Positions 22,301 to 37,300 of a stretch of DNA of 64,000 nt are shown piece after piece. How positions within the stretch are numbered: the first letter of the stretch is position 1; every line of letters starts with the position of its first letter. The position numbers and the translations under genes were made by a program. Source of the stretch: Acanthaster planci (Eukaryota; Echinodermata; Asteroidea; Valvatida; Acanthasteridae); the NCBI RefSeq assembly GCF_001949145.1, contig NW_019091502.1:19419-83418 (forward strand), read 5' to 3'. The notes below the pieces were generated by a model that ran no database searches, was not told where the DNA came from, and saw only the letters and a program-made list of their open reading frames with translations.

Positions 22301-25300
22301 ACAGCAACTAAAATGATTGATGTTTTAATTTGCCAGGTCCTCTTCTTATTCACAACATTCAAGTGGATGGCACTCTGCGCGTCACCAATCCCATTATTGT
22401 GACAGGCACGACGTATGACCGAGCACGTTCACTCAACATCGGTGCAACGGGAGAGGTGTTTCTGGATGAGGATGGCCGTTCGAGCAGTGAGTGGACAAAT
22501 GTCTCCTACATTGGGGTCCACAGTGTCACCATCGCCGGACGTTTTTACGCGGGTCTTTTCAGCAACATCTACCCCACCACTTTCGGATGGGATTCACTCC
22601 ACATGAGCGGCAACTCGGAATTCCGGTTCGAACCGGCAGACGACTTTGCGTGCGACTCTATTGTCTTTGTGGAGGGCCCCACAATGGAGTCGTTCACCCC
22701 AGTCGTCTTGCGTGGAAGCACATACCAGCTGATTCAGCAACTGACCATTTCCCATCCTGGTGCCCTGCTGTTGGACACCAATGAGGGAAACAAGAACGTC
22801 TGGCGCAACATAAGCTCGGAAGTTCATGCAGAAATCGTCACAGTTGACGGTACATTCCATGCAGGACTTGTATACATTGGAGTTGGGTGGAAGACACTTG
22901 GTGTTGGGGGCCAAGGATTATTTACGCTCCAATCCACTGACTTTCCAGTGAATAACATGACTATAAATAGTCCGTCTGGTCGCATGGAGGTCTTGACCCC
23001 ACTGAATATTCATGGCAGGGAACAGTCCCACGTCTACGATATGATTGTTGAGTCCGGTGCCACTCTTACACTGGACACTGGCAATTATGCAGGCACCGAG
23101 CTCACAAATAATTCGTACTCCACTGTCCTTGCAGACTATGTGACAATTGGCGGGAATTTTCTGGCAAATAAACTTTCCATCTCTTCGTATGTAATTGCCA
23201 TCCATGGGCTATTATCATTTTATGCCAGCACTCCGGAGGAATTTGACACACTAACTATTTCGTCAGGGGGACAAGTCCAGGTCAATAATCCAGCAACATT
23301 TTTGGGTCGGTCGTCCAACCGCACTGACACCATAGAAATCGAAGGCCGTATGAAACTTCACTCTGCCATCAGTAACCATAACAACCATCTGTGGCCATCC
23401 AATCAGAGTTCAGTTTTCCACCTAGATCATTTGAATGTTAGCGGCACTCTGGAGGGTGGAGCCCTGTCGGTCGGAAGTGGCTGGCAAACTCTCTTGGTTG
23501 GGGACCTGGGAACTGTCACCTTCCAACCGGAAGGAACGTACAGGATAGATGATGTCGTAATAGCCGGTCACGTGACTGCATTCACCGCTATGCCCACCAC
23601 GGCACCGCTGATATCAGACAACCTCCGAATCTACTCCACGGCTGTCTTTGATATCGACTTCCGAGGCCCACCGGGGGAAACAGGTGAGGGGGCTACCAAT
23701 TCGACCCTCCTGGTTAACAACATTCACATCACTGACGGAACCCTGCAGGCCGGCTCCCTGTGGATAGAGGCTGATGACATCACCGTTGGCAACGGAGGAG
23801 TGCTGACTGTAGTTGGAGGTGGCCATTTATCAGATCAAGGCCCAGGTAATGCCACTGAATTCTATAATTCCATATCTCCAAATTACATAATTAATCTCAT
23901 TTCTCTGATTATTCTGGTCAAGATATAGTCAGTAATCAAATTTGCACAAGTTCTATACATTGTATTCCTATCAGCTTTGTTGTCAAGCTCCTTGTAAATC
24001 AGTAAATCTATTGACATTAATTGTCTTCAATACAAGTCGTCGGTTACAGAGATTGAAATAATTGTTAATGTTTAACCCTAATGGCCCCAGTTTTGTCAGA
24101 GTCCACTACTCGGTCCAATTTCATGAAGCTGCTTCCAAGGCAGAAATGATTACTGTTTAGAATTTCATGCTGAGCAAAATTCTGCTGGGAACCAGGCAGA
24201 ACCAGTTCATCACACAAGATGATTAGTTGGTAAAGTGTTTCTGCTAAGCAAATTTGTTGGTACTTTAATAGCAGATGCATGAAATTGGCATCTGTTTTCT
24301 TCCATTTTTTTGGTTCTGATACCGGTATGTCCCAGCCACTGTTACTTTGATAACATATACGTACCATTGGTTTTGGGCAGTGCAAAGAATTTGACGATTT
24401 GGGGAAATTTTTTGGCAAAAATGTAGGAGTTTTGGTAACTGTTTTTTTTTCATTTTTTCACCCCTGAACAGTTGGTAAATTGCTGTAGCCATTTTGTAGT
24501 GAAAGAATGCAAAAGTGACGCAGTAATCAATTTTCTTTCTTCAAATGAACAGTGACTCCATAAGTTTTTTTGTTTTCAAAATTTATTTCAATTATTGTTT
24601 GTAATTTGTATTTAGCTCCTGAGTGCACCTGTAACTGTAGGGATTTCTTAAACACCTGTGCCAATTTCTCATCAAAAACACAATTCTTCCATAAAGTATA
24701 TAATTTGGTGAAGGAAATCACAAAAATGTGAATTGTTTGTAAGGGGAGCCCGTCAGACTGTGCTGAATGGGGAGTTACATGTACATGTATATTTATGTGT
24801 AATTGTACATTGTACCTGTACTATTTGATTTTCTATTCTTGTCATTTTGGAGTTAAACTAAAAATATATCACGGTCAAAGGGAAAGGACCATTGTTGGTT
24901 GGTATACACCGTAGGATCGATATTTTTCAAAATGTATGGTTTTCATGTACATGTAGAGGAAATTGCCGATTTTTGTTGGATTTGTTAAGATTATTAGGGA
25001 TATCATTTTATTTAATATTAAATTCTCTTTGATCCATTTCATTTTTCAAATCAAGGAGCTGGTATTGGGTATGCCTATGGAGCCTCGGGGGCAAGCCACG
25101 GAGGGCGTGGCGGGCGAGGGGGCTACTCCTCCCAGCGCACCATCGCGGAGAATCTCCCCTATGGCAACATCTACGAGATGGGTAGCTGGGGGAGTGGGGG
25201 CGGGTCTGGTAGTGGCTTAGGGGGGCGGGGAGGCGGCCGGATTGTTGCTCTTGTCTCTGGTACTGTTGTGGTCGATGGAACCATTCGCCTTGATGCAGAT

Positions 25301-28300
25301 GATGCAGCGGTAGGTATTTCAGTAAACCACAGCATGTTTCCATGGAAGCTGTTTTGTTTCATGCAACACTAGACACTGGTGTTTCTTGTTGATAATAAAA
25401 ACTGAAAAGGAGCAATTGCTCTTAAAATGGTTGGCCATGGTTGTTTTTTGACTCCGGTGTCAAAATGGTAAATTGTACTTACTAGTAAGCAAAGTTTGTA
25501 ATTCTTGTATGTAATGAAAATGTGTGCACGTACTTAAAAACCGAAAATCCCAAGATTGCTGGCTGCGATTGGACCTCTGACACTACTGATGCATATATGT
25601 GTCAATTGATCTTACAATGTATATGTATTTTTTAGGCAGACATACAGGTATTGAATTGAAAGCAGGGTCATCTGTTTTATTTGGGGAGTTTGAGAATAAG
25701 AAGGGAAGCAGTTAAATTAAAGTTGAATTTTATTTACTTTGATGAATGATTTGAAATGTGTGATGTATTATATCTAACATATATATATACATTATATCTT
25801 ACAAAAATGACAGGCATGGAGGCCAACTAGTCTCGGACTATTTGGCAGATTAAGTTGAATAGAAAAACATAATCAGAAATGGCTTCCCTGAGAATAAGGT
25901 GTACTTGAGATTTTTCTTTTTTGGTTTTGATTCTTTACAGGGGTCGCATGCTTCTGGAGGAAGTGGTGGTGCATTGTGGGTAGAATGCAATGAATTCCGT
26001 GGCACAGGCAACATCTACGACAATGGCGGCGCGGGCAAGGGGTATGGTGGGGGCGGGGCTGGTGGTCTAGTGTCAATCAGTTATCACCATGGCAACTTCA
26101 AAAGTGGGCACATCTTTGCCAAAGGCAAGTGTTTGTGAATAGCCAAGGTAGAAAACAGGGCTTCAAAAGCTTCATAAAAACAAGAAAAACACATAAGTTT
26201 TAGAAAAGCATAAAATTTGCCACACTGCCAAAATGTTCCCAGAATTTCTACATTAAATTTTCCCCAAAATATGCACATCACAATAAATAAATAGGAGACA
26301 ATTTTATACCAAGAGTAAGAGTAAGTACAGCTAGTAAGAGCAAAGGTTTTAACAGAATTCCTACAATGATGTGTCATAGAATTCCTACGTTTATCTTTCA
26401 TTTTTACAGGTGGTGGTGTTGCAAATTCTAATGCGGAACCAGGAGGGCCTGGGGTAGCATACATGGAAGGCCAAGAACCAGTCCACAAGAACCTTCGCAT
26501 TGACAACCGGTGTCAAAGTGCAAAGGTCACTAAGCCCAGTGGTAGCCGAGCCACTGCCGAGGACTATGCCAATTACATATCAACAGGTAAACATCAAATA
26601 TCAAAAATAATCGTAAGGAAATAAAATTCAAATATTATAGCTGTGGCTGTGTTGAAGATGCTGCATGGCCACATCAGAGCTACAGTCCTTGTGATTTGGA
26701 AATTGCAGGCATGTGAAAAAAATGTTCCTGGACATTTCCAGGTGTGCAATTTTTCGAGGAGTGTCATTTTGAACAATAAGCCAGACCCTTGGGTCAATCA
26801 AGACATAGCAAAATACAAAGATAAAATAACCAAGAGATAAAAAACCAACAAAAAAAAGTGCAAGAGTTTCAGATTACACCTTCTTACTTCAAGGTATGTC
26901 CAATACATGTAAAAAGAATCAAAGTTTTACGACGGTCATAAAATTATGCCGTTTCCATAATAACAGCCTCAACGGACCATGCAGAGCTCCTCTGAACGAG
27001 CCACAAGATCACTCCAATGTTTTCTATGAAGTTTTTCCAATAAATCTCCCGATTTTCTTGATTTTTTTTTTTTGGGCCAAATCTCTTTCCTGTGAGTTAT
27101 GTTCGTTCATAACACTAAACAATTTTATTGGGAAACATCAGGGCGTTTACGTGTCTGTACGCAAAGATCTGCTGTGATCCACGCTGGCATGATCTCTCCA
27201 TGGCTTTCGCATACTACATGTACGTGGTGCATCATGATTGACTGGTCTGATCCCAGTCTCAACTTCAAAGGAATTTGTTGGTTCACTACGCGTAGGGCGT
27301 GGGAGCCTGCATCATGAAAGCTTGTCGACTTCTGGAGATTATTTTGTGCAGATGCAAGTAAAAGCCCAGATAATTTTTTTCCAAAAAATGACATTGTTGT
27401 GATCGGAACAACTTACAGGACAGACATCTCCACGAAATACTTGGGGTAACCAGGGAATTCATTGGAAAAATTTGACTGAGAAGTGGTGTGAGCTTGTGGC
27501 ACTACATGTGACATTTACAAGCTCATAAAGCAATGCAGCAATGCTTGCTGCAGAGCTGTGCAACGTGGGTGTGCTTAAACGATTGCACACTGACAGAACT
27601 GTTACACAAAACTGTTTCGCAGGGAGAATCAAAATTATTTTCATCACTAACTGTTAGGTAGGCCTAATGTTTGATTCTTTTCATTTCGTTTTCTCAAAAA
27701 TTGTGAAGTATAATTATAAAGTAAACTCATGCTGAGGAGTGTTGTACGACTGGTTTCAGGCTTGCAATCATTGGCACTTCTCGGAAAGCTTTTAGGCATG
27801 CGATGGCGTGGGAGTGCAATCGCAAGCCTTAAAATGAAAGGACTGGAGCTAAGGTAGGAAATACCACACATTCATGTGTACTGGTTTGCATTAGTAACAG
27901 TGCATTGCACCTGACTAATTTACAGCTGAATGAGCACAAAGTTATTCCGTTCATCAGTGTCAGAAATGTTCCCTTGATGCAGAAGTGCCCTGAGAAAAAT
28001 AACTTCTCCCCATTTTATTAAATTTTTTCAGGTGCAGTTGCTTATCTTTTGCCACTGACTGATGACTTTGTCTACGAGTTCACTCTCATTGAGCTCTACG
28101 GTGGAGCTGAGTTGACCTTTGACCGTAATCGCACAGTTGTTCGCTCAGGAGAGATCGTAGGAGATGACACAGGTTATCTACACGTTGCGCCCTTCCACAC
28201 TTTGGATATTAACAAGGTATTCAAAATTTTCCAGTAACGTCAAAAAGGTTATGTAAAAAGAAGGTGTCAAAGGAAGCATACTAAAAGCGATAGACTACGA

Positions 28301-31300
28301 GGACACTTTTATTGAGTTCTTTTTTTTTTTATTTAAAGCACTTTGCTTTAATAACCATAGCCAGGCAAGGTGTGCTTTGAGTAAACCTTTTAACCAGAGG
28401 GACAGCAAGTGTCCTCATTCTTACATATGAGGACACACATTATCTTCATATGAGGACATGTAATGTCATCCAATATATATGGAGACACGATGTCTCCATA
28501 TGAATAGACAGGATTCTCATCCTCATGGGAATGCATGCAGTGTCTTTATGAGGACTTGCAATGTCTCCATCACCACATATAATTACACACAGTATTGTCA
28601 TATGAAGACAATGTCCTCACACCTTCTGAGATGTATCATTTGTAGTCATATACCTTGACACCACTTTGTGTGTTCTGGTTTGTCAAATGTTCAGTGCACG
28701 CAGATATGTACATGTATGTGTAACTTTGTGAAAATAACTTGCTTGACTCCTTGTCAAAGAATTTGCTACTTGATCTACCTCATGCTTTGATGTTTCACAT
28801 GTTGTCATGCCTTGTGGTAAGGTGTCCCTGCCTTGAGGTTTCACCGGTTGTCATGCCATGTGGTAAGGCTTCCCTGCCTGTTATCTGATTGGTCAAATTC
28901 TCAGGGGGACCAGACCGTGGATGTAAATCACATGACAAAGTGTGATGGGTCATTAAGATGATCACACCTTGACCAGTGGAAAATCCCATTGTCTGAGAGC
29001 TATTAAACCATCTTGACCCTCTTGTCTCTGAGGTGATGAAAATTGAATTTTTCAATACAGTTGTCTCCCTACAAAAGACTCAACGTCACGTGGGCGCCCT
29101 ACGTCTACGAAAATGCAACACTCGTTCTGCCTCCGGCTACCATAGAGTTTCGCCAGTCCTTTGATTGGACCCAAATCTATCCTTCAGCCGCCTGCCCTAA
29201 TACCATGTTGATCAGCTCTGAAGTGACCGTGTGGGGAACACTGGATGGGTCAAGGGCTCACTTGCTGGTTGGGTCTGGTAAGTGTAACCAGCCTTGAGTC
29301 TTGAGATTTGACCAAAATTACTTTCATGTGAGACTTGACCAGGGTGATTGGAGACTTGACTTGAATGACTTCCGAGTTTACCTCAGTAACTCAAAAGTCG
29401 GCCCGAGTAACTTGAGATGTGACCAAAGTGATATAATAGTTTTGTATTTTTTGAAAACGAGTAATTCTTTACATGCAGATTCTCAGGTTTTAACACGGTT
29501 AGTATGATGGCGCTTTCTCTCTGCTCAAGGTGGTACCCTCAGAATGGAGTTACCCAGTCCCAGGAGGCTTCAGTTTGTTGGAGTGACTATCCAAGACGGG
29601 GGCTTGCTTGAACTCAAGAGCCATGACGGACAAGATGACGATCATTGGATTATCGAGGTATGACTTAGTGACTCCCACAGATTGAATAGGACCCCATGTT
29701 AAGAGACCCTTTTTGTTAAACGCTCTCTGTACGATTCAAGTATCATCTGTCTTTGTGAAGAAAAAGTGATTACATTGTGCCTGTACCAACTTGGCCAACT
29801 TTGACGGGGAATGCTTTTCAGTGAAACTAGGGAAACTTTGATCTCTTTTCCCCGCTCAAATTTTCACATGATCCACGACTGAAAAGAGCTGTGCAGAATT
29901 CAACAGTCCGATCGGTTACTGCACCATCAAAACTTTTTGAAAGTGTATTCCTTTTCTAGCATTCTGATTGGTTAAACATTCTTACTGAATTAAAAGTCAT
30001 CGGATGCTGCCCCTTATTGTTTCTGTTGTCTTTTTCTAGGTGACTCCTGGTGAGGGTGAAGGCCAAAGGTCAGGTCGGGTCACCGTTGAAGGAGGCGGCA
30101 CTATCAAGTCGTCCGTCCTGGACCTGCAGGCTCACTCTGCGGTTGTTGATAGCGGTGGAGTGATCACGGCAGACAGCCTGGGGTTGATGGAGGGGGCTGG
30201 CGCAAGCCCCCCAGGGAAGAGATCTGGGGCCGGGCATGGAGGCATCGGAGGCAAAGGCCAATCAACAGGTAAGAACAGCAGGGCGTGAATTTGTTTTGAA
30301 AACTACTAAAACTTCACCAATTCTCTTGATCCCTTTTCCATGGAAAGGCCTTGCTGGCATTTTAGTGTAGCCTTGAATGGTAGACCTGTTAAAGAAGCCA
30401 AATGATCTACTCTTTAATGATATTTAAAAAAGAAACTGATTTTGAAGAGCTGGCCTTATGAGTACTTCTCATAGAACTCATTACAAAAACCTCAATGAAA
30501 CTTTTTGTCAGAAAATACTCGGTGTTACGTCTTGATGTATAACAGCTTGTAATAAAAAATTGGAAGCACAGGCAAATTTCCAAGAATTCCTGTATTTTTC
30601 TTACATTTCAGACTCCGTTGGAATTGTCTACGGCTCTCTGCATCGGCCAACTGCCTTTGGTAGTGGCGGAGGTACTGGTGGGACTAGAGGTATTTATCAG
30701 GTTTTTTTTTAGTCCTTCTCTTTTATTTAAGGTTGTTTAGAAAAATTTGGAATTGTTAGTTTTGTTGAACATTTGATTTCAGGCGGAGGCATTCTGCAAC
30801 TGACCATTGACGACACCCTGCAGGTAGAGGGCACCATTCGGGCCAACGGGGCATCCGGGGCCACCAACAGAGGAGGCGCCAGCGGGGGCTCCATCTGGAT
30901 CACGACGAGGGCCTTGGAAGGTGCTGGAACGCTGCAGGTCAGTCTTTGCACAGACAGTAGGGGGCACTGTTTGGCTTGCTCACCGTAGCATAGTGAAGGT
31001 GTACTTAGATTGCGTTCTCTATCCAATTTTCATATGCCAGGCTAATCAGCCATACGGCAACAGAGTGCAGCCAAGCAGTCCTGGTAATTCCGTCAGACCT
31101 ACCCTCAGAAATCTGAGCATACCTCCAACACATACATGAATCTGCATAATAGCATGTATTGTGAAGTCGTTTGTATCAGCATACCCAGCAACAATTGGTA
31201 ACCAGCCATTTTTCTGGATTTACAACCCCACTAAATGGTACACGTTCATGTCTCTAACAGGTCAGGGGTGGATCTGGTGGGACAAATGGCGGAGGAGGAG

Positions 31301-34300
31301 GGGGTGGCCGTCTCGCTGTCTACTACCGGAGCGTGGAGTGGTGGTTTGGCCAGCTGCAGGCGTACGGTGGAACTGGCACGTATGGACATGGTGGGGCCGG
31401 CACGGTTTATCTTGAGGTAAACACTTCTTGCATTGAGTCCGTTATTGCACTGTTTGATAATGCTGCATTGCAGAACATAGAGTTGAGTCAATTTGAATAA
31501 TTCACCATTTGAATATTCAACCTCCAATTTGATTGAATATCCAAATATTTGGTCATACCGACCGGCAGATTGTTGATGAACAAACCATATACAAAATCAG
31601 TCGCAATAATGCACACAATTGTACATTTTAATCAATAGAATAGATTTTCTCATCGAGGAGAACCTCCAGCAACATTTTAGCAAGATTTAAGAGATGAACA
31701 ATACTTCTTGCCATGTTGTATATTAATTTTCTATTCCTTTTAAATTGTTTAATGAATAATTTACTTTTTGAATCGTTACAAGATTTCGGTCACTTTTCAT
31801 TTGAATATGCTTGAAACAAGTCTCCATAGGGCAATTTTTTTTCGTTTAAAACAAAAAAAATTTTCCCTTCCTTTTTTAATGAATTTTGCATTCGAATATT
31901 CAAATTTGGAAAATTATATTCAAAAATTTGATAATCACATATTTGATTATTCTGATATTCGGCACAGCCCTAACAGAACAAGGCATATTGGCCTCGAGAT
32001 TAGGGTCTGTGACTCACAAACATAGGTCGGGGGTTCGAATCCAGCTATTGGTTATATGTTATGACCTTGGGCATGTCACTTTATTTCTTCTTGTCTCTCT
32101 CCACCCAAAAGTATAAGTTGGTAACCTGCAATGGCAGCAATGGTTGTTGTGTTTGATTAAACCAATGTTCCTGAAATGGTAACATCGAGTCGTATGCTCC
32201 CCAGGGAGCTGGGATTGTTCTAGGAATGTTTATGGGCCCATTGAGCTGGGATGATAGCGATTTTAACACCTTGATCTGGTGCCCCGATAAGTACAAATTA
32301 TAAATCAATATCATTATTAATAAAATTTGAATGGGCACTGTGGTCAAGACCATCTGTTAGTCTTATCTTACTAGCGCACGTGCAATACAGTGCTGTACAT
32401 TTCTCACTACGCTCGTGGTATACTCACACAATCCACGGGTTCCTTCTTTTATTTAATTATAAGGAAAAGCTGTTGATAACCAACAATGCAATGGTACCCC
32501 GTGGTCTGGTCCCAAGTTCAGTCATACTGTATTTGAGTAGTTGAATTGTAGTTGGCAACAGTTCATATTGGAAGCTGCTCATTCGATGCTATAGAGCTAA
32601 TTTAATCTTTTCCTTGCATTAAAAACTCAAATTCCAACAATATGTTTTATTTTCTTCAACAGAATCTCCCACCAGCAATCCTTAACCGCACCCTCATCAT
32701 CGACAGCAACAACCAGCCCCCACCAGTGGAAACCATAACTACGGGGCAGTATGACCACCCTAGTCTTGATTCCAGTCGCTCTTGGCTACTTGACGACGAT
32801 GAGGATGAAGTGCTAGAGTTTGAACATGTGCAGATCTTGAGACAGGCTCACCTGGCTACGGAGACTAACCTAACACAGTTAGTTCCTGTTGTTAATAATT
32901 GATGATAACAGACGTAGTTTTACTATTGTTCTTGAGTCATTTATACTGAATTTTCTGATTACAAGAACCACATTGAAGCATTTATGTTGACAGAATGATT
33001 TAAAATTGCCTTGGAAATTAACAATTTTTATGGAATTTAAGTCCCATCAATCAAGTTGTTAATGCTATTTTAGGAAAAATGCATAGTTGGTGACAAATGA
33101 GTGTTGATTTGAGTGAGAGATTTGGTGCATTAAATGGAATGTACATTATGAACTTGGCATTTATTTGTTGGAAGAATTGTGAGAATCCCAGGATTTCTAA
33201 GACAGTGGTTAATTCTTTTTGTGTCCGTAAGCAAGAGACATTACTACATTTGTCCATATCTTCAGTGCTGCACTTGTACATTAAAAACCATATCTTTTTC
33301 GACGGTTGTGTGGAAATACATTCAAAATGGTGTAAATTTGAATTCTTTTATTATTTATTTTATATACATGGGTAATTCCAGAAATAAGGGGTCCAAAAGT
33401 GTGACATTTTTGTGTCCCTGTTACATCTGACCTTTTACAAAATCATATGTCAGATTTGACAGGGACACAAAAAAGATGGACCCCTAATTACCAATATGTT
33501 TCAAAAACGTTGACCTCAAAGTCCCAGATAAGACAGCGTCAGTCACCTGTTAAGGTTTCCCTATTCCCATTTGGCATTCTTGGTGTTTTCATTTTTTAAC
33601 GATTTTTTAGAATGAAAGTTGACACCTTCATTGGCGATGACTCCTCCTTTATGCACATCGGCAACGGTCAAGTGTTTGTTGGACATTTTGCGGACGACTC
33701 AGAGTTTAGCGTCAACGTGCACGTCTACGAAGGTGGCTTGCTAATTCTTCCGCCCAAGTTCACCTGCTACGACATCACCATAGTGGTCAGGTAAGGAGAT
33801 AGCATGTGTTGGAAATCAGTTGCTATTACGTGATCAGTGTTTGTCCCTGGTTCAACCAGTTCATGTCGGAGGACATAGGTGATTCCAGAAATTAGGGGTC
33901 CATTTTTTGTGTGCCCCTGTCACATCTGACATATGATTTTGTAAGTTCAGAACACATTTTCTGATTTCCGAGAGTGATGAATTAATGCAAATTACTTGCC
34001 AAACAAAAAGCAATAGTTTGAAACCAATTCCAGTGATATTTCCTTGTCAAGTAACAAAGGTCAGATGTAACAGGGATCTAAAAATGTCACACTTTTGGAC
34101 CCCTAATTTCTGGAAAAATCCTTATGTAGACAGAATCCAACAGTCTGTATTTGCTGGGGTGGCTAACAAATGAAACTAGCAAGTGTTTCTTGTGTCTGTG
34201 ATAGCAAATGTGTTGTACATGCCTTGAACTTCTGGCCTACATCGCCTGATACATCAATCAAGCATTTTGTGTAGACAAATCCAGTGGCTTTTCACTGGAC

Positions 34301-37300
34301 ATTCCTGATGGGGCCCCTTTTAATGGTTTAAAGTATTGTGCTGGGTTTTGCAAAGAGGGACTTGTCGCAGGACAGTGACTGCACACAGTAGTTATCATTA
34401 TACTTGCCGCCATTCCTGGGGGCCACTGTACATGGCCAGTGATAGCATTTAATACTGGATTCATGTGTACTGGGGAAAGGTGTTTTATTGAATATTTTGG
34501 TGACAGGAATTGAAGTCCTTAGTATGGTGGCACCACAAGCATGAAAAGGTGGTGCGTGCTTGTTACTGCTTTACTGAAAAGGGTGTTCTGATTTTGGTAA
34601 ATGCACTTGCAAGTATGATTTTTCTGCAGTAACAGCTCCTTGGATTAGTCTGGAGATCAACAATTTCGTGTTGTTGGCATACTTGCAATGTTTTATTTTA
34701 ACCAGGGGCACGATCAGTGTTCATGACCTTACTGTTGGCAATGGCTGTCGCCTCCTGCTGTCACCGAGCGGAACATCCCGCCTTCTCAATGAGACCCTTG
34801 ACACCTCCCTGGATCTCGTCCAAGGGGACTTTGCTGGCCACTACCGCTTTGATTCGCTGACCGTGGCTGCCAATGGGGAGGTCACCTCTGTGGATGATGG
34901 GGATGATGCCCTGGACAACTTCACATTGACCGTCCAGAGGCTGACAGTGGAGGGTGGCGGCCACCTGCACACAAAGAGGATCGAAATCAATGCAGACGTG
35001 CTGGTTGTAGACGACATGGGCCGGCTGGTGGCCGATGTTCACGAGTTGCCGTGTCCGGATGTGGACGGGGAAGGGAAGAGTGGATCAGGAAGCTATGGTG
35101 GATCAGGTATGTGGTAGATGACACCATGCAGTGATCAGTTTTCAATTGAATGTGCACAAACCCACAATTCCTTCACCCAAGAGGAAATGCATCTGAGATT
35201 CTTCACACAACAGAATTGAAATGAATATTTAGTTGAAAAGACTACATAAGGGTTTAAGAGAAATTGCTTGAACTTGCTGTTTTCTCTGATTTTGGAAACT
35301 CATGAAATTCTCTATATGTTTGGTTTTCTTTGTTTCTAGGTGCTGGTCACGGTGGTCGCGGAGGACGCAGCTCCCACCAACGTAAAACTGGTGCTGCGTA
35401 TGGCCATGTCTTTGAGCCCTTCCATTTGGGCTGTAAAGGTGGGGGTCCAAAGGGTGGTCTGGGTGGTGGGACAATGATCCTGAATGTTGCCGACACGCTA
35501 AAGGTTGACGGAGAAGTGAGCGCCAATGGCGACTCAGCCACACAATATGGGAATGGTGGAGGTAGTGGGGGGTCGATCTGGATCAACACCAACCTGATGC
35601 AGGTAAGGATGCACATAACTGTAACCCTAAAAGGGCTGGAGTTACAAGGGACTTTCTCCCAGCCAGCTTAGGGGACAAATTCCACCCTCTAGTTCCCCCT
35701 GTTCCCAAAACCAATCTTCGAGAATGTTGGGACACACGCAAGGAAACCCAATTCTAATACATCTGTGAAGTTTCAATTCAATCCGTCTGTGCGTTCTGTT
35801 TTATTCCGAGTTCATACTCCCACTCTTTTCAGTCTACGTAATGTGCAGCTGTCAGTGGGAGTGGTAACTCTGACTTTCATGTCCTCGGCCTCGTAATGAT
35901 GGAAGATATCAGAAACTCCTTGAACCTCGGTATAATGAAAAAAAGCTGTATTGCGATGATATCTGTCAAAATATGGCAGAGAGTTCAGCCCGTTTTAAGG
36001 CATTTCAAAGTCTGTTTTTTCCTTCAAGGAATAAAAAAAGCATGATTTGGAAAACATCTCTGACCCTCTGTGGTAATGATTGTTGAATGTTGCCAGGGCT
36101 ATGGAAGGGTGACCGTCAATGGTGGCGCAGGCCATGTCCATGGAGGCTACCAGGGAGGTGGAGGCTCGGCAGGGCGAATTGCCACATACTTTGCCCTCAA
36201 TCGGACTTTCTCGGGTTCATTTGAGGCCCACGGGGGCCTAGCAGGAGGGCAGGGAGCTGGTGTCGGGGGGCCAGGGACCATGTTCTTTTACCACACAGGT
36301 AAGAATTCAGTTTTCTAGTTTCTGTTTTGAAGTTATTTTCAGGTATTTTGGGACAATTGGGAATAACCATGAGGAAGTTTCTTTGAAAGACAATTGTACT
36401 GTTTATGATTGAACGAAATGAGTATTTACTATTGTTAAAAATTACTATGAATACCGTTAAGCTTTGTGATGTATTTCTGAGAACGTACTGCCTTTAAATA
36501 ACATTTGCATTTTGCGGTGTTCAGTTTTAGGAAGACTTTATATTACTTAATAATAATTTTGTTTGGTGTTAAGCTTGTAATAATTGAATATTTTTTTGTA
36601 TTTTATGAACAAAGTTATATAAACTTGGAAAAGTATTTAACAGAAATAGATTTGGGAAAACTTTTTAGGGTACAAGCATCGGACTCTGGTCATCAACAAT
36701 CTTGGCAAAGGACCGAAAGAGGATGAGAATGTGATTGTTGACTACCACGATCTGTCCGAAGATGAAAGCCGAGCTTGGCTTCTACCTTCCTCAGGAGAGC
36801 ATGAATTTGCAGGTACCAGTTACTTGGCAACCTTAGGAAATCACTTAGCAACCAAGAAAGTGGCGTCTTTGAATTCAGACTGTTATCCTGAGAAGATTTC
36901 TCCAGAAAAAGAAAGAAGAACCTTTTTTGGGAGAAGGATAATCTTACATCTGTAGACAAACACAGTTGAAATTAAGATCTTTTCTGATATATACCTGTAC
37001 TTCCAACAAATGAAATCAAATGTGTTCTGCAATATTCTGTTTGTTTACTCCTTAGGTGACCAACAGTACTACTTTGAAGAATTCCAGCTGTATGGTCGTG
37101 CTCACCTTGCAATTCTCACCGACCCCCCAGACTCTAATGCATCTATTTACTTTGAAAACATGATTGGTGATCGCACAGGCACGCTGCATGTTGGTTACAA
37201 CCAATCTGTGGATCTCTACCGTCCCAAAATTGATCTGCCCTTCAACGTACACGTTTATGTGGGTGGCCATCTGGGATTGGCTCCAGAGACTTTCGTGCAT

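Noticed and set aside
32878-32902. Termination of the gene after exon 21 (TGA at 32,900)
   Set aside because: A good donor at 32,878 leads in phase to exon 22, which carries the next segment of the module.
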